Assembly: GCA_023213395.1 (NCBI GenBank)
Contig: CM041465.1
Coordinates: 244,349,741-244,413,740 of the forward strand
Length of the DNA: 64,000 nt
Direction of reading: 5' to 3'
DNA from: Cycas panzhihuaensis
Lineage: Eukaryota; Cycadophyta
A program made the position numbers and the translations under genes. The notes under the pieces are model-generated. The model was not told where the DNA came from, searched no databases, and saw only the letters and a program-made list of their open reading frames with translations. This document shows, one piece after another, positions 32,816 to 44,791 of this stretch (its first letter is position 1; each line of letters opens with the position of its first letter).

Positions 32816-34826
32816 AGTGATGATGATAAAGAAGTAGAAGAGTTGATAAAAGTATATGCCATTGACACATGTGGCTAGTATACCTGGTATAGCAGGGATG
32901 TAGAAATAAATGTTATGATGAGGAGTTAAGTAATGATGAATGATAACTAAATATTTTTTAATAACTATAAATGATATAAATTTTTAATAGATTACTAGTA
33001 AAGAATGAGTATAAGTGATCATGTAAGAATGTGGCCTAATGTAGAGCTAGCAAAAAGTGGTGATGTGTCATACCACTAACCTCTAACTTATATCTAAATG
33101 TAGGTGAGGTATTAATTTGATGCCTTAGGATTCTAATATATGATTAGGGTCTTTATTCGTGATACCCCCACCTACACTTGGTGATAAAATCTAAGTCACA
33201 ATGGAACCTACATACTCCTAGTTCTCACATAGTTTACTAGTGAGTAACGATATACCTCCTCCAAAGAGTCAAATAGTACATGTATATCCCACAGCTATGA
33301 TAGATATTAGACTTGGTTAACTTTAATATTGCATTAAGGTTTTAGTTGTCCTAGGTGGTTATCAGCATAATTCCTAAAGGGAGCCCATAGGTATAGCTAA
33401 CCTATCACTCCACCAATATTCTGGTTGAGTTTAGAATCACCTTAAAACCCACACCTTTCTTAGGGTTTATAATTCGGCCAACCAAGGTATCTCAACCTTG
33501 GCGAGTATGCAAACAAGCTCAAGATAGTGAAATGATTGATTATAATGTGTTTATTTTAAGTAATATACAAATGTATTTACGTTTATATTATTATAAACTA
33601 AAAAATTAAAATGAGATGTTAATGCTTTCTTTTATGCCTCTTTTATATTGTTTTTGTCTATCAATATACATGCAAATGAACAAACATATAAAGATGAGTA
33701 GTATAAACACTAGATCTTGCTATGATCCAAGTGTTTTACTATTACAATGAATTTCTTTTTTTTACTTTTATTTTATTTTTTTTTAAATTGAAAAACCCCT
33801 TCTTTTTGTTAGGAGAAGGGAAAAAGCAAGAAACTTAAAATTTTTCTTCTAAACTTGAATTTTGACCAAAAGAGAAAGTATCAGGAAAAATGAGAGTAAT
33901 CTTAATCTGCTATCAAAAATTATTGTATGGCCATGAAATCATACAAAATGGTTCAAATATTTTGGATCAAAACTTTACTCTCCTAGCTGATAAATCTAAT
34001 TGTGGTAAGTCAAAAAGTCTTTTGAAGTAATTTCTAAAAATGAGTAGAAATAATCTAAAACTTTTTAAAACTCCTATGAAACTTTCTTAGGTAGAAATTA
34101 ATATTTTGAAGAAATCTCTCGTTAATGTATTAAATTTGATAAAACTTGATTTGTTAGATTTCTTAAGACCATATCTACTAAAGCTCTCAAGACATTTTGA
34201 CATGCACTTAGTATTTTGAGAAAATTTCTCAAAAAAATAGTTAGATTAAAGCCAATTAAACTTCTATATTTTGAAGTTAATTGAGTCAAAATTTGAAGAT
34301 GGTCTAGAATAAAAAAATACTTGTCTTGTTTGGGTGCCCCTCCTCATAATTTTTTAGCAAAAATAGATAAGTTTTATTTTTTACTTATTATAGGGCTAAA
34401 TAGTCTTTCTTTTAATGGTTTTGATTGATTTCTACAACCTGGAAGTAATTAAAAATATACCCTATAGCTTTACAACATATATTCCATAACTAAAAATTAA
34501 TTTGTTATGAAAAATTAATAGAATCCCCCTTTATAAAATTAAAAATTAGCTATAGAAATTGATAAAATATTAATTTTCTTTAGGAGTCTAAAACAAGAAA
34601 ACCTTCTTCCAACTAACAGTTTCTATTCTTAATGCACTTGCAAATGAATGGAGGATGCTGGAATATACTACAAATAAAATACAAGCTTTGTATAATAAAA
34701 ATCTCTCAAATTTTCTAAAAATAATTATTACACTTTTAAACTTTACATTGAAGGTGAAGGAGAGGCAAAATGGCTCTATGCAAGCAAGATGCAGTGAATA
34801 GATCCCCTTTTAGCTCTGATATCATA
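32816..34826 (-). other. CopA long leader and primer-binding site
   Basis: About 2 kb, homologous to the CopC leader; the conserved block is at about 33100-33530. The PBS complement GCTCTGATATCA at 34813-34824 differs from the canonical form by one base and lies two bases from the LTR. 33540-34800 is AT-rich with no gene. Confidence 0.75.
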
Positions 34827-35139
34827 TGAAAGAAGGATAGATCTAGGGAATAAATCACTCACATACACATAATAGAAATGGAGAATAAAGAAGAGATCAA
34901 AATAAGAGATGACAGTAAAACTTGGAGGTGAGAATGAATAATGACTCCCTCTATGAAATATCATCTTTTATTATTGAGGGTGAGCATTAGGTTTAAGATT
35001 TTCTTGCCTAATGATATGAACCTAAAATTATAATCAAATACATATAAAGTACATTTTAATAAGAGACTAATGCTAATAATATATCCTAAGGTTACTTAAT
35101 CAATCTATATAAATTACCTTAATATATTAACCTCTTTCA
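34827..35139 (-). repeat. CopA 5' LTR (family 1)
   Basis: 313 bp, TGAAAGAAGGATAG to CCTCTTTCA, with intact TG/CA ends, followed by TACCC (35140-35144) and then Gyp1 reverse transcriptase sequence. It pairs with 6558-6869. Confidence 0.92.
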
Positions 35140-35144
35140 TACCC

Positions 35145-37640
35145 ATGATGGGTATCCAATATTATCCTTATAGTAAAGAAGAATTAAGTGATTTATGTTT
35201 ATATAAACGTTTATAACATCAATAATGCCTACCCTAATGAAAACTTCCCTTTGCCTTATATCAATTAAATTATAGATAGGATAGTAAGATTTGAAGTTAT
35301 GTCTCTCATGGATGGTTCTTTAGGATATAATTACATCTAGATTTATTCTAAGGATCATCACAATACAACTTTTACAACCCTATAGAACATGTTTATTTAT
35401 ATAGTAATACCCTTTTACCTTAAAAATACAGGCTCCACTTACTAAAGGGCCATGTACTTTATTTTTCATTATTATATCAACAAGATTCTCAAAGTATATA
35501 TGTATGACCTATTTGGGCTCTCACACAAGAGGAAAGATCATCTTTTTGACCTTAGGAAGATCTTCTTGAGGTGTCAACAATGCTATATTAGCCTTAATCC
35601 ATATAAGTGTGTATTCATTATCACAGTAGGAAAACTCTTAGGGTTTATCATCTCTAAAAAAAGGAATGTAATTGACCTTGAAAAGATGAGGGTTATTCTT
35701 GATATGCCACTACCCTATACACAAATGTAAATCATGCATTTCCTTGGAAGACTTAGTTTTCTTTGATGCTTCTTAGTTGAGTTCATCATAAATGCAAAAC
35801 CTTTGACTAACATCCTAAAAAAGAAGGTCCCCTTTATTTAGATGCTAGCTACATAAGCTACCTTTGAGGAGCTAAAGCAAGACCTAATCTTCACCCCTAT
35901 GTTAGCCCCTTTATTATTTGACAAGCCTTTCATTATATATACATCATCTATAAGTGAGTCAATCAAAGCCATGTTAGCTTATGAGGATAATTTGGGGGTT
36001 GCATGCTCTATTTATTTTATTAGTTACACTCTTATGGTGGTAGAGCTTAATTATACCCATAAAGAAAAATAGTGTATCACCTTTGTGTATGCCACAAAGA
36101 AGTTGAGGCACTACCTCTTATGGAACACTACAAAAGTCATCATCTAATCTAATGACCTTCATTTCCTATTGATGGAATTTTAACTCATAGGGTGGGTAGG
36201 GAAGTGGATAATCCTCCTATAGGAGTACAACCTCTAAATTTTAAATATAAAATCCAAAAAATGGATGATCATGGTAGAGCAATTGGCTCATGCATCCCTC
36301 CCTAACCTAACCAACATTCATGTAGATGATTCATTGCCCAACAAGATCATTATGGCCTTAAGGCAAATTAAAGGATGAAAAATCATCAATAATGAATAGT
36401 ATAATGATATTATATACTATTTCACCAATCAAGTTTATCTTGATGATGCAAATAATAAGATGAAGTGATATAAAGGCTACATCTTGATAATGCTTCCTTA
36501 TCTGTGATACTTTATATAAGAGGTCATGTAAAGTGTCCTTCTAAAGTGCATTAACTCCAAGGAAATATAGTGGATTATCTATAGTTACCATCATAATATT
36601 TGTGGAGGATACTTTGGTGAGTAATCTATGGCTCAAAGAATTCTATGAATAGGTTTGTTTTGGCCTATATTATTCAAGGATACCCATGGTTATATGTAGA
36701 AGTGTGAAAATTGCAAAGAGCCTTCTAATATCATCAGATAGCCTTTTGAGGCCCCACATGTTATCATATTCCTATAGCCTTTCTCCCAATAGGGTTTAGA
36801 CCTAAGTAGACCTATTACAGCCCATTCCTCATCATAACATAAGTTCATTTGGAGTATAATAGAGTATTTTACCAAGTGGGTAGAAGTAATCCCTTTATCC
36901 TCAAACATAGGAAAGGTCATCATTACATTCTTCTTTTAGTATATCATTGGTTATTTTAGAATACGATATGTCTTGATTACAAATAATGGGACCTCATTTT
37001 ATAATAAGGAGGTTGATGAACTATGTGAAATTTTCCACATCATGCATAAGACTTTATTATCCTACTACCCTTAGGCATATAGGTAAATTAAGACATTCAG
37101 TAAGATGTTAATATCAATATTGAAGAAAATAATGTCAAAGTCCCAATAGGACTAGCATATTTGATTATTCCTAGTCTTATGGGCTTATCAAATATCTATT
37201 TAAACTTGCATAGTGATGACACCTTTCTCCCTCATGTATGAGTTAAAAGTAATCCTTCCATTAGAGATAGAAATCCTATCTCTGAGGGTGTTGATGAAGG
37301 ACTTTACTAATAAAGAATGACATGTTAGCAAACCCACCTTTTAAACTTAGAAGCCATGGATGAGACCTATCTCATTGTATATTAAAAGAATCTTTCTTCC
37401 AAGCCTAAGGTGTAAAAAACCCATGATAAGCATTTACATCTGAATAAGTTTACCCTTGGGGATAAGGTCCTCAAACTTGAATATTTACATGATTATTTGC
37501 CCAAATTCACTTCTAAACAAGTAGGCCTATTTAGGGTCCTAGAGGACCTATCTAATAGGGCTTATTAAAGTACCACTCTTAAGGGCCTTAAGTTCAAGAA
37601 ATATATCAATGGGTAATTTCTCAAGAAATACTACATGTAA
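35145..37640 (+). pseudogene. Gyp1 RT, RNase H and integrase
   Basis: The gypsy pol continues directly from 6552 when CopA and one target duplication are left out of the reading. RT palm 35145-35730: WVSNI, NVYNINNAYPNENFPLPYIN, GYNYI, IPFYLKNTGSTY, VYMYD where the catalytic Y/F-x-DD should be (second Asp lost), then DHLFDLRKIFLRCQQ. RNase H about 35880-36170 (AMLAYED, YATKKLRHYLLWNTTK). Integrase about 36560-37300: zinc-binding region, core with FTKWVEVIPLSS, LITNNGT (catalytic Asp to Asn), MTPFSLMYELKVILP. The C-terminal end 37420-37640 closes with an NG.FLKKYYM-like tail. Many stops; inactive. Integrase after RNase H is the Ty3/gypsy order. Confidence 0.85.
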
Positions 37641-38781
37641 TTATAATCACATTTATTATTAAATAAACTTAAACTAGCATTTCTCTAGTACAAGCCTAAA
37701 TTACCAATGTCACTCTAAAATTAGCCTAAACTATGCATGCTACACTAAGAGTCTAAAATTGGAAACCACTCTAAGCCTTTGTTCACTTATAACTTGAAAA
37801 TATGGTGATCCAACCCTAGTATGTATAGCCTAAAAATCCCTTCCATGTTAATCATTAAAGAAGCTAAACTAGGATGATCAAACTATAATGCTCATGCCTA
37901 TTATAATAACAAATACTTTATGCCTCTTATAGCATGCCATGCTCTATTATGAGAATAAATCTCCACACCTTGGGCAACCCCCAGGGGGCATTACACTCCT
38001 TCATGAGTATAAACTAGCATATTCACTCCTCTATGAGTTTAGGAACTTACACTCTATCATGGGTATAAACTATCATCTATCTATATTATTCCCAAAAATA
38101 ACAAAAAAATAATTAATTAGAACCATAAAAAAACTAAAAATATATATATGAATATATATATCTATCTACTCTATATCAAAATTGAGAATAAACTAATTTA
38201 TTTTCCAATATTATGTGTACATTATAAACTATCCACATGACTAAGCAGAGATAAATCTATAATATAAAAGCTCAACACAATGGTAAAAGTCTCACATAAG
38301 ATATATGCCATAATGTAAGAGCTCAAATGAGCATCTCAAATCTCTATATATATAACAAAAGATAGGAGTACATCATGTTGAGGGAGTTGGTGCCTTCATA
38401 AGGATGTACAAATGACTCAAATGAGAAAGTAATAATACACATCCTAACCCTTACAAAGCTACCTTACCTCTCCTTAAAATCATACAATATACATGCATGT
38501 AGATATCCTCCCTTTCACATCACTCTCATGGGGTTATGTCTAAGTTATCTATAGGGATCATTACTTGATGACATCTCGAAGGCCCCACTTTACTAGTTTC
38601 ATCTCTCCCTTACCTCTGCTCACCCTTCTATTCTATGAAGGTCCACATCCTTATGTGGTTATAGGAGGACCTCTCCATTACTTACTATACTAACCTTTAG
38701 TAGGTAGTCTATGACTAATCCCTTTTTATTATTATTTATGCTAATTATATAGTTGTAGAGGCCAACTATACCTTTAGCACT
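37641..38781. other. Region downstream of Gyp1 pol
   Basis: AT-rich, no gene. 37960-38080 holds three imperfect copies of a segment with 'cactcc..catgagtataaactagcat'. 'cccccagggggc' at 37979-37990 is a small palindrome. Probably the 3' part of Gyp1 before its 3' LTR, which cannot be located. It continues right of CopJ at 50084. Confidence 0.45.
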
Positions 38782-38799
38782 ATAATTATTGGTTAATAT

Positions 38800-39203
38800 T
38801 GAAGGAAAATAATGCAAGGAGAACAGGGCAAAATATAGAATAATCTTTAATACATTAATACATTAATACATTAATACATTATTGTAGCATAAACACATGA
38901 AACTTCTATATTCAATCCATTATGAGAAGTGAACATTACAAATTTCTCAAATAAAGGAGGTATCTCAAAACACCAGGGTTGCACAACCCTCAATATTTAT
39001 AATTTTGGGGGAGGAGGGAAACTCCTCAGCCCCTGAAATTTAAATTAATAATAAAATGATGCTAATTTAACTCAAATGAAACTAACTCAAATTAATATTA
39101 ACTTACCTATATATGTTGAGCACCCACATGTGTAAAATGAGGTTGATGAGGTGTACAATCCTGGTTGGAAGTGGGAATAGAGTGATGACGATTAACTCCA
39201 ACA
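38800..39203 (-). repeat. NaF 3' LTR (family 3)
   Basis: 404 bp, TGAAGGAAAATAATGC to ACTCCAACA, next to TTCTCCCACTTAAT (polypurine-tract complement with one interruption). An 8-bp repeat TAATACAT occurs four times at 38848-38879; the 5' LTR has only a decayed version of it, so it expanded after insertion or during reverse transcription. Confidence 0.92.
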
Positions 39204-39940
39204 TTCTCCCACTTAATGGTCATCACAAACACTTGTATCTTCTCCTTAAACTTATGGAACTTGTATTTGAAAAAAACTTTGAAATTTAGATGTTGATCTT
39301 TATCAACTCTTCCCATCCTTATAACCACATATGTCTCTTTACCATAGAATGATGTAAAAAACCTGTAAGTAAATGATGCTTGATTTATACAAAAAAGAAT
39401 AGCTACAACTTTGACTTTAACTTCTAGAAATTTAACTTTGACTGTCATATCATTAGGTCTCTTTTCTATCATATCATAAGATTCATTCTCCATCATGTCA
39501 TAAGATTCATTCACCATCATGTCATAAGATTCATTCTCCCCCTCAAATGGAGGATTAGGTACTTGTGTAGCAAGTTGGTCCTGCATTTGATATGAATCTT
39601 CATAGGTGTTGTCATTATGATTCACCTATTCTGTCACTTATCTTATATTCTCATCAAAAATATCATCAAATACATGGAGGGTATCTCCCCCATAAGTGGA
39701 AATCAATACATCCCAAACAGATTTAGAAGTATTTAATTTAAAAACCTTTGAAAAAATATCATCATTCATAGTGCAAAATAATAATCCTAAAACTTCATTA
39801 TCCTTTCTAAAATTTTCTTTAACACTGAGATCACATTCACATTACAAATATTTCAGAAGGTCATGTGCAATAAAATAATATTGTATAGTTATATACCATA
39901 GTGAAAAATTTTGCCCATTAAATATAGGAAATTGTATCAT
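39107..39940 (-). pseudogene. NaF gag-like remnant
   Basis: Homologue of the NaD gag-like gene. The start ATG is at 39940-39938 (MIQFPIFNGQNFSLWY) and the same KYL, KENFRKDNEVL and TSKSVWD blocks follow, with several stops before 39625. The C-terminal part (39625-39107) is open and runs into the LTR; it contains an 8-residue repeat NESYDMM-type three times, encoded by 24-bp DNA repeats at 39468-39491, 39492-39515 and 39516-39539. NaD has a single copy at the same place. The tail FKVFFKYKFHKFKEKIQVF matches the second NaD frame. Confidence 0.65.
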
Positions 39941-41103
39941 TTTATCAAAGAAACTTTAGTACATAAAAGCTATACTTTTATCAAATCAAATAAAGTCAAT
40001 AAGTGACTAAACTTATATGATGTCAAATATACTTTTCAAAAGAAATGTAATGCCTTTTGAAAATAAATAAACTAAATGCAATAAGGGAATAATAAATATA
40101 GAAGTAACTTTGAAAACATATACCAATATCCTTTTAATGATACAAATCTGAAATAAGACCTTAACCTTTAGATTTTCTTCAAATGAATAAATGTAAATTC
40201 TTAATGCAATAAATTATTAGACTTGATGATAATATATAATGCTGAAAAAACTGAAATATATATATTTTTTACTTTGAAAGATAAGGAGTATGAAGAAATA
40301 TTTTTTAAAAGAAGGGTTAGAGGACAACCTCAAGTTTAGTTACTTTAAAAATATATTAAACAATATCAAAAGAATATGAAACTTCACCAGTATAAAGATT
40401 AATAAAATATGAATCCAATAGAATTGACCATTTTGAAAATGAGTTCCTACAAGTTAAGCTTTGAAGAATCGAAGATACAAACCTCTTTTTGAGGCCTAAC
40501 ATGAGCAGGGAGCTCAAAAACTTATAAAAATGTTAATAAAACTTTATAGAATAATGCAAAAAAGTCAAATATATCTTAGAGTTCTACTTAATATATTTTC
40601 AATTAAAAATTTTGAGAAATATTATACACAAAATGTGCAATTATGGCAGGTTAGAGGTAATTAAGTACCTCAACCTTGATTGATTTGAAAATTAGCAAAA
40701 TACATTAAAATGTATTAAAAAAACTATGTCAAATCAAAGACAATTGAGTCAGCTACCCAACGAAATTGACAAGACTGAATTCTGATACAAAATAAAGAAG
40801 TTATAATAAAAATGGTAACTAGTACTTTTATGTAAAAAGGTTTAAAAAATGCTAAAAACTACTAAAGTGCCACTTTCAACGATTAAAATAATAATCAAAA
40901 TAAATTATAAAAAATAAAATAAAAGGTGAGTAATAAAGTTTGTTGAACATAGATTACTATAGAATAAATCTAGGCAGAAAATAATTACCGGGTAATAAAA
41001 TATAGTCAGCTCAAAAAGTGATTTTGTAAAAAGTTTAAAAAAGGCTCGAAAAAGAACTAATTGACATATTTCTGTCAAAATATTTTTAGATTCAAACATT
41101 ATT

Positions 41104-42450
41104 TTTCTAGCCTAGCATCCCTGTCTAACCACTATAGCAAAGCTTTTTTAAATTGGAGAACTCCTTCAAACTATTGTTTCTTGCTTCGTACTATTCTACC
41201 ATCTAGTGTGTATCTTCTTATCTGAGGTAATATATTGCAGCTGGCCTCTTATTCTCAGAAGTGCAAAGCAAAGCAGCTAGGAGACATTTTTTCTCAGCCA
41301 TTTAGCTTTTATATCTAGCATTCAATTGATGCTCTCTGTAATCTACTTCGTCCAATGCCAAACGGTCACTACATAAATAAGTGAATTTGATAAAATTACA
41401 TTATCAATGAAAGTGGTCAAATATTTAGTAACCTGGATGTCTGTTCCATTTCTATCAGGTCATGATGGCCATCTCGACTATATGTTCTATTGTTTCTTTA
41501 TACATACCTACAGAAATACATCATATCTTCATAATACTCGCTTTCTCTACATACTTTTCTAACAAAACAATCACTCCATTAGAGACGTTTCTTAATGCCA
41601 TTAGCTTTGACTTTCTTGTGCCATTCTTTGGTTCATAACGTAACTCGAAGGGCAACACATATTTCTGGTTCATAAGGTATTGTTGCTCACATAGAAATAA
41701 ATCGTGCTATACTCTAACAATCATGGTAGTGGCCTTCATATACAAGCAAATAGCGTTGTTAAATAGCTTGGTCCACCACAGCAGCATTGAATTGTGTCTA
41801 AGCCTTCCCAATCCGAGCTCCCTTTGCTTTTGATGGATTGCTTTGCTTTATAGATAAAGTTGGAAAAAAAATTAATCTGTGCCCCTACCTGTTCTTCATT
41901 CTGGATGTATACGATGTCAATTATTTTTTTTTATTCTTTATACAAATTTGATGGCAAATCTCCAGTTTCTTTGGAATTTAGGGAATGAGAGTATTCGTTG
42001 TTGGGGTTTTGTTATTTGTGGAGCTAATTGTACAGTTGTGGAGTGTTGAATACTTGAAAAGTAAACTTAAGTTATTATGGTTTTGTAGGGTTTGTAATGA
42101 TGCAAATTGGTTTATATATATCTCTCAAAGGATGGTTCAGAGTGATTTCTATCGCAATGCCTCTTGTTAATTGTTCTCAATAAATTAGATCACTGTAATA
42201 TATTGTAAGAATTATGAATCTAATGCAATGGAGCTCTTTATATTGTCAAGAAGAGCATAAACTTGAATCACAATATCCTCTTGATACCTTGGAAAGATAT
42301 AGAATGTTGGAAAGAATGTGTTGACGACTTCTTCAATTGTCACTACAGGGCTTGTATCCCACAGGTATGGAGAGTAGGCTGTTGAGCTTACCAATGAAGG
42401 TCTTGGAGCCACAAGCCATATGATTACTGCAGCATGGACTATTTTCAAAA
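41104..42450 (-). pseudogene. Possible captured gene fragment in NaF
   Basis: This core is absent from NaD. On the minus strand several stretches read as protein-like: 42448-42212 (WLVAPRPSLVSSTAYSPYLW, then VVNTFFPTFYIFPRYQEDIV), about 41800-41500 (FNAAVVDQAI, EWHKKVKANGIKKRL, SEYYEDMMYFCRYV) and about 41380-41220 (LALDEVDYREHQLNARYK, MAEKKCLLAALLCTSEN). They lie in different frames separated by stops and non-coding gaps, as expected for a decayed multi-exon fragment carried in the element's sense direction. I do not recognise the protein. Codon-like composition and distinct base use support capture, but a homology search is needed to name it. Confidence 0.4.
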
Positions 42451-44385
42451 ATTAGAAATGCTTTGAACCTAAAGAATACTTTAAAACCTATAGCCTTAGC
42501 AAGGTTAGCAGCACTTGGACTTCACAAAGCAAAATGGTCTTTGTGAACTAAAAGACTTATAATGGAATATGCAGTGTTTTTTTTTTTACCCCTTTTTTCT
42601 TATTAATTTGAAACCTCTAGGCGAAGCACATATGCTCCAAAGATTGTTGGTAAGTAAAGTAGTTGTTCTACTTTTTTAAGAAGGGCTTGGATCCAACAAT
42701 ATTAGCATTACTGCAGAGAAGCAGTCTGGATACTAATAAAGATCACAGAGATAATACTGAAGTTGCAGGCACTAAATCAAATCAAATGGAAAACAATGTT
42801 ATAAACTTTTGTTATCAAAAGAGTTAAAGCGATAAGGTTTTGATAAATAGCTTCAAACTATTCATTTTATGGTACAACAGTTAGCAGGCACTCTAGAGCA
42901 TGCATGGGGTCTTTTCACCTTTATTTTTATTTTCATACTTTTTTTTGTCTACTTTTGGCAAAGCAAGATGAGGAAGTCTTGCTTGAAATATATGTCAGAT
43001 CTTGTAAAAATATTGATGAAAATAACTTAATAAATAAAGAAGTATATATATTTATATCTAACAAATTTCTACATTTTATTTTATGAGTCTATTCCAAAAA
43101 ATGAAAGATAACAAAAGGGTTGAGCCCCCTTTTTTTGGGTTGAAAAAATATGTATTTGTATCTAGGATTTTTCAAATGTACTGGAGCAAGTATATGAAAG
43201 AACTAAGAAAAATATGTTTGAATCTAAAAATATTTTGATAGAAATATATCAAGCAAATGAGTCGCATGTGTATGTATATGAAATATTTTCAAATATGTTA
43301 CAAATATATCAGAAATATGTGTTTAAATCTGAAAACAAATGTATGAAGAACCTGGTAAACATAGTTTAAGTTGACTTGCAAAAATAAGATCTGATATTTG
43401 TGCTTCTCTAAAAGGCTGAATATACTCCTAAAATTGTATATCTATAAAAAATCTTGAAAGAGTAGTCAAATATATGTTAAAAAATATAGATCTGAAATGA
43501 AATATAGCAGATGTGAACTAAATGTTACAGATCTATAACAAGTATACTAGAAAATGTTAAAATAATTGTTGAAATAGGCAGATCTGAAGAAAACTTAACA
43601 AATATTACAGATCTGAAATAAATTAACTAGAAAATGGTGTAATAGTTACTGAAATAAGCAAATCTGAAATGAAATATAGTAGATCTAAAGTAAAATTTGC
43701 AGATATTAAAGAAAACTTTGATAACTTTTGCATGTAGCTGGTCTTCTTCACAGATCTATGAAAAATACCAAATAAATAAATAGAAATCTGCTTAAAAGAT
43801 GCTAAATATTTGATAAAAAAATATATAGATATGAGAAAATATATCATAAATATGAAGAAAATTTATATAAATCTTGCATGCAGCTAAAAATCCTTCATAA
43901 ATCTTTCAAAAAATATAGCTTGTAGATGGAATCTGCTGATCTCCTTCATAGATCTAAAAATGTAGACAAGAATCTACTAAAAAATGACAAAATATATGAT
44001 AAAAAAATATAGATATGAAAAAATATAGCTCAAATCTGAGAAAAAAATTAGATAAATGTGGCTTGTTGCTGAAATCCTTCACAAATCTTTGGGAAAATGT
44101 AGCTTGTAGCTGAAATCCTTCATAAACCTACACAAAATCTAAAGAAATCTGAAGTATGTTTGTTATAGCACAAATATATCTTAATAATAAGTAAATATGC
44201 TGAAAAATGGAAGAAACTTGCTGAAAAAAACTTACAGAAAAGAAATATAACCAGTATTTCGCTTGTGAGCAAATCTACCTCAAAATCTTCTTGTTTCTTT
44301 GAAAATTTTCAATAGACCAGTAATCGTCTACTCTGATACCAAATGTTAGAAATAAAATGGATCTAAACTAAGCTCTGATACCAGA
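42451..44385 (-). other. NaF leader with two primer-binding sites
   Basis: 42451-43150 has no clear content (a short plus-strand frame at 42904-43086 is Phe-rich and unsupported). 43180-44320 is A-rich with repeated 'gatctga' words, shared with NaD 27340-27850. Two PBS complements lie next to the LTR: ACTCTGATACCA (44330-44341, one change) and GCTCTGATACCA (44372-44383), 42 bp apart, close to the 40-bp period of the array at 31860. Confidence 0.75.
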
Positions 44386-44786
44386 TGAAGGAAAATAATG
44401 CAAGGAGAACAGGGCAGAACACAGAATAATCTTCAATAGATCAATACACCAATACATTGTTATAGCATAAACACATGAAACCTCTATATTCAATCCATTA
44501 TGAGAAGTGAGTATTACAAATTTCCCAAATGAAGGTAGTGTCTTAAGACACCAGGGTTGCACACCTCTCAATATTTATAATTTTTGGGGAGGAGGAAAAC
44601 TCCTCAACCCCTGAAATGTAAAATAAAATAATCCTAATTTAATTCAAATAAAACTAACTCAAATTAACATTAACTTACCTTAACTTACCTACACATGTTG
44701 AGCACCCACATGTGTAAAATGAGGTTGATGAGGTTTACAATCTTAGTTGGAAGGTGGAAGTGGAGTAATGACTATTAACTCTAACA
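44386..44786 (-). repeat. NaF 5' LTR (family 3)
   Basis: 401 bp, TGAAGGAAAATAATGC to ACTCTAACA, followed by the AATAT duplication and the remainder of the CopJ LTR. It pairs with 38800-39203. Confidence 0.92.
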
Positions 44787-44791
44787 AATAT

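Larger units (their letters stand above)
6558..35139 (-). mobile_element. CopA, minus-strand Ty1/copia, host of nested pile
   Basis: Family-1 LTRs at 6558-6869 and 34827-35139 are flanked by TACCC on both sides (6553-6557, 35140-35144). The duplication sits inside the Gyp1 reverse transcriptase. Reading on the minus strand: 5' LTR, PBS (34813-34824), about 2-kb leader, gag (32815-32052), then protease/integrase (now inverted at 28609-30607), RT-RNase H (9116-7349), polypurine tract (rc of 6870-6881), 3' LTR. Its own pieces add up to about 7.6 kb, like the uninterrupted relative CopC (7621 bp). The rest of the span is CopB, CopC and NaD. Stops and a lost gag start make it inactive. Confidence 0.9.
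38800..44786 (-). mobile_element. NaF, non-autonomous LTR element (family 3)
   Basis: 5987 bp with LTRs 38800-39203 and 44386-44786 and the exact duplication AATAT (38795-38799, 44787-44791), inserted 13 bp inside the CopJ 5' LTR. Minus-strand order: 5' LTR, two PBS motifs, A-rich leader (shared with NaD), a core not shared with NaD (about 41104-42900), shoulder, gag-like remnant, polypurine tract (rc of 39204-39217), 3' LTR. No pol domain. It has more stops than NaD in the gag-like gene, so it is probably older. Confidence 0.92.

Noticed and set aside
35145-37640. Endogenous pararetrovirus as source of the RT-RNase H
   Set aside because: An integrase with gypsy-type core motifs follows RNase H; pararetroviruses lack it, and no movement or coat protein is visible.
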